Shown: one piece after another, positions 1-11,000 of the stretch
Layout of the letters: every line of letters begins with the position of its first letter
How positions within the stretch are numbered: the first letter of the stretch is position 1
Assembly: GCF_029227915.1 (NCBI RefSeq)
Contig: NC_079878.1
Span: forward strand, 23,523,501-23,587,500
Direction: 5' to 3'
DNA: 64,000 nt
Source: Hydractinia symbiolongicarpus
Taxonomy: Eukaryota > Cnidaria > Hydrozoa > Anthoathecata > Hydractiniidae
Notes under the pieces: generated by a model
Database searches by the model: none
Seen by the model: the letters and a program-made list of their open reading frames with translations, nothing else
Told to the model about the DNA's origin: nothing
Made by a program: the position numbers and the translations under genes

Positions 1-278
1 GGACGTAAGAATAGTTTACAGTTGTTTTTGCATTGCACTCTGTGTTACTTTGTCTTAAAACTTCTCAAAAAATTTTTAATACGCTTTTAAAAGGTGACGA
101 ACGGCACTTCAGATGAAGACAGTTATTTCAACCATTGCGGACAAGCGCTTAGTCAATTCTTACCTCTCTTTCTTCTAACAAACAAAATAGCATGAATAAA
201 ACTGTTGTCAAGGGCAGTACTGTAACTAAAATTTTAGTTGGTTTAAAGAAGTTACTTTGACACAGCAAGTGTTTAATT

Positions 279-389
279 CTAGTCGGTGGCACGTGGAAAA
301 ATCCACGGATAAGCCCGTCTTTTTAGCCTGCGTCTTTCTACTTGCGGTATCATTTTGCGTGACAGACGTATAAGGTATTATATAACAGA
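279..389 (-). mobile_element. Short Helitron-like non-autonomous element
   Basis: On the minus strand the element starts TCTGTTATATAATACC and ends with a hairpin (CCGTGG / CCACG around a T-rich loop) followed about ten bases later by CTAG. A TC start and a 3' hairpin plus CTRR are the hallmarks of Helitrons. The same start and end recur at many other positions in this window (7201, 10468, 15313, 19386, 21394-22547, 48669). There is no coding capacity. The right flank is T, as expected for insertion between A and T; the left flank is T rather than A. Confidence 0.6.
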
Positions 390-675
390 TATATTAAAAC
401 TATAAGTTTTAAAGGAAAGACTGGCAGACCTAGTTTTGAATAAATCTTTATTACAAAATTCTATTATAAGTTCATCTAGCTTCTCTCAACCAAGTTTTGG
501 AATAATAAGCTCACAAAAACACAAAGAAATAAAAAAAAACATTAACTGACATATCATTAATTTTAATTACTTTATTATAGACGTTTAAGATATAAACAAA
601 CAAGTTATATAAAGTATAATCCTGAAGTTTTACAAACTACAGGGTGCGTCCGTTTTTTATTTAAAACTTTTTCTC

Positions 676-2100
676 TTATTTGAACACGCGCGTTAAGAGT
701 GTATGACTTTTATTTACATCCGGGCATTCACATAAACAATGCCATTGCACTGCGGGTTCATTCAGCAGGCTTTGGCTTATCATAAGGTCCCAGTGTTCTG
801 CTTCTACTTGCCCGCTACAGTTTCTACCAAATGCAATCCAACCAATCTTTTCCTGTTGCAGCCAGCGTGTGGCTGAATAGGACACGCTCAGCATCAGCGT
901 GTTTAGAAGCAGGTCTTCTTGTGGTAAGTCAAACTGGAACGGCTTATTGGAGCCTGGATTATCTTCTGATATACGGAGGAAAGTTGTTTTACGTTGCACG
1001 CACTCACAAGAGGGTGATACAAGCTCCGCTTGAAATATAATCTCTCGCTTCGACTCGTACCTTAGTTCATCCAATTTTGTAGTTTGATCAACATTAACGA
1101 TTAATTTTGCCGTATCAGCGTTATATTCAAGTGATAGAAGAATCTCCAATTTTTCGCTTTTCGGCAACACAACTGGTTGAAGAGACCGAGTTCGTTTTTC
1201 TTCGGTTAGTGTTTCACCAAACGTTATCGTCATGGGCAACATCTCCGCATTCAAATCAAAATCACCCAATCTTATAACACTTTCACCAAGCGAGTATTCA
1301 CGAAAGAGTTTTTTACTTACGTGAACTTTAAAAGATAATGACATCAATGGAATTTCAGTTTTAGGGAACAAATAAAACACGAAACACTCGTCTAAATCCA
1401 CATAAACAATTTTCTTGTTTCTTCGAGTCGCTTCGAATACATTCGATGTATTTCGCTGGCCTTTTGCCGGATTTAACAAGCAACATTTTATTTTCCCTCG
1501 CACACGAAAATTATCGATGACAAATTCTTCGACACGATTAATGTTGAATCGTATTTGTTTCACGTAGATGGCTAATTTCCCGACGTGTATCGTATAGTCT
1601 AAATTCAAGTCTATTGCGCATGTGTACGGCACGTCGTTATTTTCGTTACTGACAGAGAACGGCCGGATTATTCTTGACGGTGTAGAGTGGGCGGAAAAAC
1701 TGTAACCATTTCGCATGGAAAGGTAGTCCCTTTTTAATAAATTTTTAAAAGTATCCGACACGCCAGATTCACCGTCTGTCGAAGCGTCGGAAAACGGAAG
1801 TGGACTGCCTTGGTAATCGAATTTATATGGAGACGTAGGATCAATTTCGCGGCCGAAATCTATGCCTCGGTTATCTATGTTATTTGCTCGTTTATTCGGA
1901 CTTTCGCGGGGATAGAAATGATCATTTCTGTGACTTCCAAGTGGTCTGTGTCCGTTATGAAGCGACGCCTCGTTTTGGCCGTAATCCACCAGCTCTCCCG
2001 CAGTGTTAGACCCCACTGTTGAGATCAGTGTGGTGTCACTCACCGACACAACTTCTTTATCAGCTTGATCTAAAGGAAATAGGTTTTGCGTGTTACCCAT
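676..2100 (-). CDS. Synaptotagmin-like tandem C2-domain protein
   Basis: A single-exon reading frame of 474 residues. Two C2-like beta-sandwich domains are readable, C2A at about 160-295 and C2B at about 317-460. C2B ends with the G-W-I-x-F-G, HW and WHCL (453-456) pattern typical of the synaptotagmin C2B domain, which binds membranes in vesicle traffic. The acidic calcium-binding loops of both domains are largely absent; where loop 1 of C2B should carry Asp it reads TTKLDELRYES. Calcium-independent membrane or protein binding is therefore likely. There is no transmembrane segment. The N-terminus is MGNTQN, with Gly2 at the position used for N-myristoylation, which could replace the usual membrane anchor. 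The first 150 residues look disordered. An AATAAA on the coding strand lies about 15 bases past the stop. The family is recognised; the exact paralogue (Syt14/16-like or other) is not. Confidence 0.8.
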   Translation of the reverse strand: MGNTQNLFPLDQADKEVVSVSDTTLISTVGSNTAGELVDYGQNEASLHNGHRPLGSHRNDHFYPRESPNKRANNIDNRGIDFGREIDPTSPYKFDYQGSPLPFSDASTDGESGVSDTFKNLLKRDYLSMRNGYSFSAHSTPSRIIRPFSVSNENNDVPYTCAIDLNLDYTIHVGKLAIYVKQIRFNINRVEEFVIDNFRVRGKIKCCLLNPAKGQRNTSNVFEATRRNKKIVYVDLDECFVFYLFPKTEIPLMSLSFKVHVSKKLFREYSLGESVIRLGDFDLNAEMLPMTITFGETLTEEKRTRSLQPVVLPKSEKLEILLSLEYNADTAKLIVNVDQTTKLDELRYESKREIIFQAELVSPSCECVQRKTTFLRISEDNPGSNKPFQFDLPQEDLLLNTLMLSVSYSATRWLQQEKIGWIAFGRNCSGQVEAEHWDLMISQSLLNEPAVQWHCLCECPDVNKSHTLLTRVFK

Positions 2101-4205
2101 GGCACATATAGTTAATGTTACATTTCCGAATATTTCTTTGTATAAACTTGCTGCGCATATTTTTCTATTTCGCTAAAAATAGAAGTAAAGTAGAATTAAA
2201 ATATTCGTTGTTATTGTTATTGTAGTTGTGTTTTTGTTGTTATATATTCATTCGTTGCTGTTTCTGTTATTTTTGTTGTGGTATATTTGATGTTGTTTTT
2301 GTTTTTGTTGTTTTTGTTGTTGTTTTGGTTATTGTTAGCGCTATTTGCCTAGCGTTGTTCTTCTTATTTTTGTGCTGTTATATCATGTCACCTTTACGTC
2401 TTCGTTTTTCAGTTTTTAATAATTAATATTAAATAGGAGACAGTCTGTTCAAAAGCTTTTTAAAAGTTTTCTAAGCTGTTCTCAAGGTGTTGACGAATAA
2501 TTTTTTCCTGTTACAACACTTCAGCCTGCCTTTTTTTGTTGTTGTTCATACCTGGTCACGTTAGCAGTTCCTTAAAGACTTTAGGTATTTTAGGTCTATA
2601 ATAGTTTAGTTCACTTAAATAACAGTAAAATATTCTATATACGGAATAGTGGTCAAATTTTTTAACCCTTTTAACCAGCTACCCTTTCCCAGGTTGGAGC
2701 TACTGTATTATCCCGCCACACTACAGTGGCTAGGTTTCTTCAAGAGATCTGTTTTTTACGCTAACTTAATCACTGTAAAGTTTCTTTCTGATTAGCCATT
2801 AAAATCTTATCACAAAAGCATAAAAAACTCATATATTACATTGATTTCTGTTAAATTGAACAATTGACTTGTATAGCCATTGTTCGACTAGGCACCACCC
2901 TTAAATAAGCGCCCCTTTATGATGTAATGTAATTTGTTATTTAAAACTGAATGAGAAAGTACATATTTATCAACATATACGATAAAAGAGAATGTTTTAT
3001 TTGGAATTCCTTTTGATCCGAATTTGGAAATTCATTTGGTTAGCGTTTGATCTGCTATGGTAATATTGTTAGGCAACCTAAAACATCAGTTTATATTCAA
3101 AACGACGCCCTTATAAAAGCACTGCACCAAAGCTCAAAAACTAAGAACTTAAGAATCACAGTAACCATATTTAGTTACAAAATTTAAACCAAAAATTTGA
3201 CAACGTCTTCGGGTATATCTATGATAGTAAACTTCGCCTTGCTCATCCAAACCATAACCATTAAGATCATCTTTATTTTTATTTAATATATTCAAAAATC
3301 TACTAGTCTCACACTGAGACTAAATATAAACATTTCGTGCATCTGTTACATGGAATATTTATTTCGTTTAAAAATAGCATTTATACTGGTAAAATCTTCT
3401 GTCTTCATTGTGTAATCTATCAACAAAATTTCTTTATAAATACACGAGAAATAATCCTGGGTTGCTAAATGGTTTTCTAAATTTACACGCCAGCATAGGC
3501 TAAGACTTATAACAAATTAACAGAAAATAAAATCTTCACAAAACCCAAATATCACCTGCTCTTAAACACAAATGATCGAACAGCAGATGGAATATGTACT
3601 TCCTTCTTCTTTATCTTTCACGAAATGATTTTATAAAAATTTAATTTCTTCACAATATAGAAAGCGCAAAAGCCTAGAATGTTTTTGAACACTGCCTTCT
3701 GTTATCTCTTTTAGGTTTTATAAAAAATATCATTTATTAATTCTAAAAATAATTTCTTCGTATTCTGTTTGTACCCCCACTTCTTTAATCCACTATTCTT
3801 TGTGTATCTTTAGTAGATAACGTTAGCGGATTTTTGACCTGCGTAAAGACGAAATCTGAAAAACTAGGAAGATGAATGGGTGAAAGTGACTTTCGCCACT
3901 ATCCTTTGTGGCCATTCGATTTTCAGTTATGTTTTTGATCAATACAACAAGAGTAAAGTGCTTTAAGCCCAATAAGGAATTACAGGTAGTAGCTTTGGTT
4001 ATAGCTAGCTTTATACTCATGACTTCAAGGTCACGATTTATTCTAAAGTAAAACGTTTCCAGCGTCCTACTAGATCGAATTTTAGAATAGAACCGGTATT
4101 TTTTTCCTGACAGTGACCCTACTGACGCCATCTATATCGTAAATGGAAAAAACTATGGTCATAAAAGTACACAGTCCTTGGTAAAGTAAATAAGATTATT
4201 TTTAA
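2101..4205. other. Intergenic, no gene seen
   Basis: AT-rich sequence upstream of the C2 gene. About 2206-2340 is a GTT/TTTTG-rich low-complexity tract. No convincing exon, RNA gene or element ends were found. The short open frame at 3823-4131 has no recognisable domain and is not supported. Confidence 0.5.
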
Positions 4206-4262
4206 AAAATGATGACGTCATTAATTTTGTAATGACGTCATTGACTTTGTAATGACGTCATA
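4206..4262. promoter_or_regulatory. Three tandem palindromic CRE/ATF sites
   Basis: Three perfect TGACGTCA palindromes lie at 4213-4220, 4233-4240 and 4253-4260, exactly 20 bp apart. They are embedded in a 20-bp repeat of the form TGACGTCATTRAYTTTGTAA. TGACGTCA is the full consensus for CREB/ATF bZIP dimers. The spacing of about two helical turns would place all three on one face of the DNA. The nearest recognised gene start is the C2 protein about 2.1 kb away. Regulatory function is inferred from the motif alone; it may instead be a small tandem repeat. Confidence 0.45.
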
Positions 4263-5553
4263 GTTGATAAAATTTCTTGATTTTTCAGCTAATATTTTTT
4301 CTCAACACTTTTCTCAACAACTCCAAGGTCGTTTAAGGATAAAAATGTAAGTAAAAACATGGAAAGCTAACATTTGAAACTATCTCTTCTATGACATTAA
4401 GATTTTCCGTTGTTATGACAACCAAGCAAAATAGAAAAAATCATTGGCATCTATATTTTTAATAAGTATTTACTAAAAAATATCTGGAAGTGGAGATATC
4501 AAACGGCCCAAACTTTTTCATAAGCGACTTTTCATGAGAATCGAGAGTTTTTGTGTTGTTTTGTTTTTTTACAATTAAATATGCGACGAATGCAAATATG
4601 ATAAGCAATACAGGATATTGATGCCAACACCTTTACACTTTACTGCACAAAAATACCGAAATTGAATAGCAATTTGTCAACAAACAATAAAACAATTTTA
4701 CGGGAATTACTGTTTGATACAAAAAAGTCAGAATTGTAACCGATCGTGGTTTTGTGTTGAAAAACATTCAAGTCTGGTATATTTTCTTACAACCCTAGCA
4801 CCTCTACGGTGAAAAGCTTGTCATGCTATGAGCTAAAGTAGTCTAATAAGGTTAAAGGAAGCGTACCAATGTCGTAAAGTTTAGTCTATGCATGCCAATG
4901 GGTGGATTCTATCTCATTTTTTTAGTTTATCAGTTTTTAGGGAATAAAAACTATATTGTTCAGAGGCAACTCCCAGAGATATAATCCAAAATGTTGCAGC
5001 CTCTACAATCTTAATATGTTCATCGCTAATAAATTCACTAGGCTTGTGGTTTAGCAAAAAACCCAATATGTTATCTTCAGAAATTTGTGTCATATGAGTT
5101 TTGGGGGTGTCTATTTGGGTTTTAGCAACTTATTTGTTAGTGGTAATAGATATAGAACCGCCAATGTCCTGTCTTCATTCCCCTTCTGCGCTTCTTTTTA
5201 CCTCTCGGACAATCGAAGACTTTAAAATAATTTGAATATAATATATTTTCTTCCTTTACATTCCATATTACTTCATTTCTCCTAGTGACACAATCCTTTT
5301 CTTTCAAAGCCTTTTTACCAAACGTTTTTCTTAAATTTAACAAACAATGGTTTAAATAGTGTCTATATTTTGTCTTCATTTACATTTTTAACTAAAACTA
5401 CACATTTACCAACTAGAAATTACTTGCGAAGCTTAAAGCAACAAAACAGCGTATGAAAGGTTATATTCCTTCCCATATTCAGAATGGAGAAGCAGTTAGT
5501 TCAGACAAGAAGTCGATGTTGATGGAAATGAAGTGACAGTAACAGATTAAGCC

Positions 5554-5556
<3 letters not shown>
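4263..5556. other. Intergenic, no gene seen
   Basis: AT-rich sequence without splice-framed coding, element ends or RNA signatures that I could recognise. The open frame at 5137-5379 is low-complexity and unsupported. Confidence 0.4.
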
Positions 5557-5617
<61 letters not shown>

Positions 5618-5897
5618 TACCCAGGATAGCCTCTTCAATTCCTATTGGTACTGCTATCAACGAGGGTCCTGCGAAGAGGGTTTTAACGCATTTAAGCTCC
5701 TATTTGAGCTACGAAAGTCGTGCAAGCACTAAAATCGCTCAACTAGACAACCACCTACGATATCAATCTTATTCTCATGCTGAACGCTAAGTAGAAAGGA
5801 TAGATTCACACTTTTATAGTCTCTGGCATGACTCGGCCGGGGTTTGAACCCAAGACCTCCCGCACTGGAAGCGAACGCTCTACCACAAGGCTATAAG
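5557..5897 (-). mobile_element. tRNA-derived SINE with (AAT)n tail
   Basis: Read on the minus strand, a tRNA-like head at about 5897-5830 carries an A-box-like stretch (AGCCTTGTGGTAGAGCG) and a B box (GGTTCAAACCC at about 5851-5840). The anticodon-arm region (TTCGC / GCGGG stem) resembles tRNA-Gly. A body of about 200 bp follows and then a trinucleotide (ATT/AAT) tail at about 5617-5557. A tRNA head, an unrelated body and a microsatellite tail are the standard SINE layout. It would be transcribed by RNA polymerase III and mobilised by a LINE. The family name is not recognised. Confidence 0.75.
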
Positions 5898-7200
5898 GAA
5901 TTTATTTGAATTTACATGTAGGTAGGTTCTGAGCTGGTTAACCACAAATTACTCTTCTAGCGAAGTAAGTGACAATCATATTTTGAACTACCTAGCAAAC
6001 TCATTCTTTTCGTCCCTTACACTGCGCCGTAGTTGCAGCTAAAGGAAAGACAAAGCATTGCTCTAACTCTCAAGCATGGTACTGAGACCAATTGGCAGTT
6101 GGTAGGGTTTAGGTAGTGCTTTAGAATGCGATGAAGAGCCAACTTCACCATCGTGTCAATGATGTAAAAAATGCAACGAAGAAAAATATAGATAGGAGTT
6201 ACCTTTATTGAGTCCAAAGAAATCATTAAAGTTTTTCTCCAGCGTAAATACATGTTGCATATTTCCAAAACTCACTCTGTTTTTGCTTTTCTTTTTTTAA
6301 TTTATGCTTCTTCTTTCTTTTCTTATTTTCTTCTTCTTCTCTTTTTCATTTATTTATTGAACCGAAACATTTCTTTTCTTTTTCGCTTTTCAAGATAAAA
6401 AAAAAACACAGCAAACTTAAATATTCAAATAGCTATGTTGAATCGCACATAACATCTGCTGTTCCTTCGCAAAAAAAGAAGATATAACAGAAATGATTTA
6501 ATGAAAGATTGGATGACTTTGTGAAATAAAAATAGCGACAAACAAAAGGAGATGTGGTTTTTTGTAACAATTTAGCATAATACTTTGATATTAAAAACGT
6601 GTAAAAAATACGTATATATATCTTACTATATACTTCCCTTTTTTCTCTACTAAACTAAGTGTGAGGTAAAAAATTCTTATTTAACTTTTTATCTCTCCCT
6701 ATACCTTTCCATTATTTTATTGTTTTTGTATCTTGAGCCAATAAATAAATTACAATGCATAAGAATAGTTAAAAATAAAAATAATAAAAAAAGAAATAAT
6801 GAAATAACCGGTAAGCCTTTGATATCCGTATGTAAATTTTTTCTCCAAAAAGCATAACGCCAGACGTGAACTATTCTCCAGTGCATTAGAATTATATATA
6901 TGGTTTCCAATCAAAACGCTCCTATTCAATCCTCCAATCATCAATTGAAAACACGTTATGGGGTTTTGGAAACTTAACACCGATGTGATAAGATGCAATA
7001 TCAATAATATGTACTGTAGTAAATTAAATGCTTCTTTTCAAATACACTTCTTAAATAAGCACCCCTATTACCTATTAATCTATATTGAATTTTGAAAAAA
7101 AAATCGCCAATTGCTTCTAATAACTGTAACCCTCCTTTTAAACGCCTCTTGAGAGCACGCCCATCCTATATTGAATTTTATTTATTATATTCAATGTCTA
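5898..7200. other. Intergenic, no gene seen
   Basis: AT-rich, with pyrimidine-rich stretches near 6280-6400. The open frames at 6017-6268 and 6689-7004 have no recognisable domain, codon pattern or splice context and are not supported. Confidence 0.4.
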
Positions 7201-7299
7201 CTAGTTTTTAAAGCGAATATCAACGTGAGTTCGGCTGTCACCACTCACAGGTACCATTTTGGCTCATAAACAGACGCGCGGCGAGTATTATAATAAAGA
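7201..7299 (-). mobile_element. Degraded Helitron-like element
   Basis: It begins A|CTAG at 7201 on the plus strand and ends AATAAAGA|T at 7299. Inside are TACCATTTTG and ACAGACG blocks shared with the copies at 19386 and 48669 in inverse orientation. The terminal hairpin is eroded. Confidence 0.45.
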
Positions 7300-9183
7300 T
7301 TTTTGTTCGACTGTGATCACATGGAGGTACATATACCTCCCTGGTTAACATAAAGTAACTAATACTCCGCGGGGGAGGGGGGAACAAACGAAGCTGTGCG
7401 CAGCCGTTTTTAAAAGACACAATATATGTATTCTTAAGAGACTACAATCGATAACAACAAATTTGGCACAACGGCATTCTTGGAGACTTTTTTTTAAAGT
7501 TCGCAAAACCAATTAACTCGCCAATTAACTCCGCAGTCGAAAGGCTGCGACATTCCAATTTTGTACATAGGTAGCCAGACAGCGTTTCGAATGCGCTAAT
7601 TGCAATTTTTAGCATGCCGGAATTACGGAGTAAACCACGTAACTTCAAGTGCCAAAAAGTATCAGAAAAACATGTTATGCTGACAGCGCAGATTCAGAGT
7701 TTAAGTTTAAACCTTGACATAAGTTCACTGTAAGCATTGACAGATAAACGTTTACGCGTTCAAATTGTGTTAATCTAATATAGAAATAGCCGAGATAACT
7801 ATTTGTGGCGACGGACTTCAAAACTTGCGAGTCATGTGGTAACGTTATTTTCAACTGATTGTTGTCATTAGCCCGTGGAAAATTCAAGGGAATAATTAAA
7901 AATAGATCCCATTATTTATTTTTGCTAAAAATATTTCGTGCATTCTTAACACGAGATCCACCCATATGGCAGTAAAATACTTGTATTGGTATAAAAGATG
8001 TTTGCTACTTCCGCACGTTTCTAAATTCTTACCGCAAATTTACTTCCAAAATAATTTTAATAGGCTTCTGGACTATATTTAGGTTTCTTGAAAAACTTAA
8101 GCATATCAACCTTGTCCCCAGGATTATTTGCTTCCCAACGGCGATGCGCTTTCGGTTAAAAGGTGCTTGGTTCGAGCTTGTTAAGCATGTCTGTTTGTCT
8201 AATCGGACGCGTATGAAAATTAAGTATATGTCGTTTTTCTGCTGTATTTTAAATATATTTTGAAAAGCAGAATACTAAATTTCTCTGATGCATCAACATG
8301 ATATTTTTTACGTATTTATTATTGCCTCTTCCTGATAGAGCTCAAAACTATCACTAACTTGTATTGAGGCATTTCTTCTTCTCGCCAGGGGCTAGACGGT
8401 AACAAGTTTTGTAATAAAGAACGAATAGATTAGAAAGACGATATGCGTATGTTATTAAATCTTGTCAAACAAAATAACAATGGTATTGCTGACAATGTGT
8501 AAATGAAATACACTTAAGAAAAGACTTTGGTATTTGACTACATGAAACATACGGCATCAGATTCTGTGAATAATAAGTCATGGACGTAAGAATAAACCGA
8601 AATTTCAAGTTGCTCAGCTGACTTATTCCACAGCCCTATAAAGTTCGTGTAGAAAATAATAACATCACCATTGCAACCTTAACTATTTATATGTTTAAGT
8701 TTACTATCTTAACAAAGTTTCAAGACGCAGATAATTGTTCTTTACCGCGTTTCATGTGCGAACACCTGAGTGAATCAAGTAAATTGCATCACGGTGTATT
8801 AAAGCTTTTATCTCTCTCCCAAATAAGTTAATCTCAAAATTTTCGTAATATCTTAGTATTAAATAAAAAAGAATTCGTTTTGCAAATACTGTAAAAACAA
8901 AAGAAGCGAAAAAACTGTCGTCCAGTGATTTTTTTTATTCTGCAGAGTAAGTGGAAACCTAAAGTTTACATAATAATCGTGAGTGACAGCGGAATAAGGA
9001 CTTGGCAGGCAAACCATGTTGCACATCTGCGTTGTATACTTACAGTTATGTGCCATTTCAGGCGTATATAATCTTCGTACAACTTCGGTTTAAATAAAAA
9101 CACGGAAAACAACTAAAGAAGTGATTCAGAGTTTTTTAATTTGCGTAATAAGTTTCCATAAAAGTTCCAAATGTAAATCTTAA
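7300..9183. other. Intergenic, no gene seen
   Basis: AT-rich. A small hairpin GGAGGTACATATACCTCC lies at about 7324-7341. Short open frames here (7442-7887, 8859-9056) show no domain and are not supported. Confidence 0.4.
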
Positions 9184-9932
9184 CCCTATTCGGTCCGGGG
9201 GTGGGGGTGGATTTCGCCCCCCCTGACGGTTTTTTTTTAATAACTCCTGATTGCTTTCTTATATGGCTATGATATTTACTGAGTTTCAACATTTATCTAT
9301 TAGACACCTGCATGCTAAATTTTTAGGTCCCATACCTTTCAGAGGCTTTGATATTGGCCATTACTCGAAACTACCCCTAAAATCTCTATGAAATCCTTAT
9401 AATGGGGAAAATATAATAACTTCTGTTAGGATTATCCTTATAACTTGAAACTTGCAACACAACTTTGTTTCATCAAGAAGAATCATTTTGAATAATTTTG
9501 ACACGTGACTAATCCGATTTCCCGATTTTGTCGGATTTTACCCGAAAATCGAAAAAAAAACGGATTTTCGGGCAATTTTTTATCCGATCCATGTAAAAAC
9601 CGGAAGATATGTTAAAAAAATTTTATTTAGCTTTCAGAAACTTCCAACAGAATTTAAAAATTCGCTCTAGAACAAAAGTAATTATATTTTAAGCAGATAG
9701 TGGCATTTGTAACAATTTTCAAGCTTCTGATGACGTCACAGAAAATGTGCTGACGCAAGCAAAAATTTATTGCCGCCATTTTGTTCCTTTTATGACGTAC
9801 TATAAGTGTGCCAAGTTTGATTCAATTTGAACAATCCTATGAAAAGTTATTGAGGGGGGGGGGGGGGGGGGGGGCGGAATCCGCCCCCCCCCCCGGTCAT
9901 AATATGTTCTAAAAACCCCGGACCGAATAGCG
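9184..9932. mobile_element. piggyBac-like non-autonomous element with TTAA flanks
   Basis: Terminal inverted repeats read CCCTATTCGGTCCGGGG on the left and CCCCGGACCGAATAGCG on the right. The element is flanked on both sides by TTAA (9180-9183 and 9933-9936), the target duplication of the piggyBac superfamily. Its 749 bp have no open frame. Subterminal G runs and C runs (G tract at about 9855-9876, C tract shortly after) make both ends GC-rich in an otherwise AT-rich region. Confidence 0.65.
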
Positions 9933-9936
9933 TTAA

Positions 9937-10467
9937 GAAATAACATAACTGCATATCACCTAGCCACAGTGAAACATAAAACAGAGGCTGCCAAAGGTGG
10001 ATTTAAACTCAAAAACATCTGAGGTTTTTTGTAATTTTTTGATAACTGGCTAGCTTGTTTAGCAAAATAGAAACCGTCTATTTTCACGTTTTAACCAGGT
10101 TCCAGCTTAGTTAAAATTAGATTGATGAAGATTAATATTAAAGAAAAAATGAAATTATAAGGATGGCTAGGATAAGAGACTAGAAGAAGAGCATGGTGAC
10201 TAGGCTAGCTTTTCATTACATCATGCCGGATGTACGTTTGCAGCCAAAGACTTTCGGTTTGTTCAAAGTTTATACATGGCTAAAAAACGTGTTAAAATAT
10301 TCATCTGAACTTGTACATGTGTAAACGTAAAAGTCCAATAATTCTTTGAATACAAGGAAGACAAAAAGGTGAAAAAGAAAACTCCAAACCTGACACAGCA
10401 TCTTTCAAAATGGTGGAAGTGCAGAGGACTAAGAAAGTTTATAACGGAATTCAGGGAGCTTTAATAC
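9937..10467. other. Intergenic, no gene seen
   Basis: AT-rich sequence with no supported coding or element ends. Confidence 0.4.
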
Positions 10468-10604
10468 CTCGTCGGTCCACTACATAAAAATCTCCTCAGT
10501 ACGATTCCTTTTCGCGGTTTGCTATTTCGTGCATTTTTAGCGCGATTTCGCCGACAAACAGACAGAGTACGGGTTTTATAATACGGGTATTATTAATATA
10601 AAGA
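10468..10604 (-). mobile_element. Decayed Helitron-like element
   Basis: The right part carries CGACAAACAGACAGAGTACGG and ends TAATATAAAGA|T, matching the 5' end of the short Helitron-like family on the minus strand. The left end CTCGTCGGTCCAC aligns with the CTAGTCGGTGGCAC end of the copy at 279, with CTAG mutated to CTCG and the hairpin eroded. Confidence 0.4.
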
Positions 10605-10895
10605 TGGGCGACCCTCTGAATAGGGTTTGCCTAAACTTAAAATGCATATTTGGAACATTTTATAATTCAATATTTCAAGATTAGGTTGTTTTGTACAGGA
10701 ATGTAAGCCTTAAACAAAAGAAGACAGATTTAGAAGCTAAAATGGGTGGCAAATTATTATTTAATATAACTAGTGCTGTTGGAAGAAGATAAATAAGGTC
10801 ACGGCACTTAATTTAATGTAGGGGCTAAGCAAGGAATAATTTTTTTTACTCTAAAACGCTCAAAACCTTTTTTAACGCCATATTTAAAAAGAATA

Positions 10896-11000
10896 TGCAA
10901 CCTTGTTCCCAGGGCATTTTGCCTTTTTGATGAAGTTGAGAGTTGTTGGCCACTCCGTAATAACGACTCAGGGCCACAAGACCCTGGGGACAAGGTTGCA
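10896..11000. mobile_element. Small inverted-repeat element (MITE)
   Basis: A 105-bp unit bounded by TGCAACCTTGTTCCCAGGG and CCCTGGGGACAAGGTTGCA, about 19-bp inverted repeats with two mismatches. A related end (CCTGGGGACGAGATTG) occurs alone near 33620. There is no coding capacity and the superfamily is not determined. Confidence 0.6.

Noticed and set aside
5557-5620. Possible CRISPR or regulatory array from the regular repeat
   Set aside because: It is a simple ATT trinucleotide tail of a SINE.
5830-5897. Functional tRNA-Gly gene
   Set aside because: Acceptor ends do not pair and it is joined to a SINE body with a microsatellite tail.
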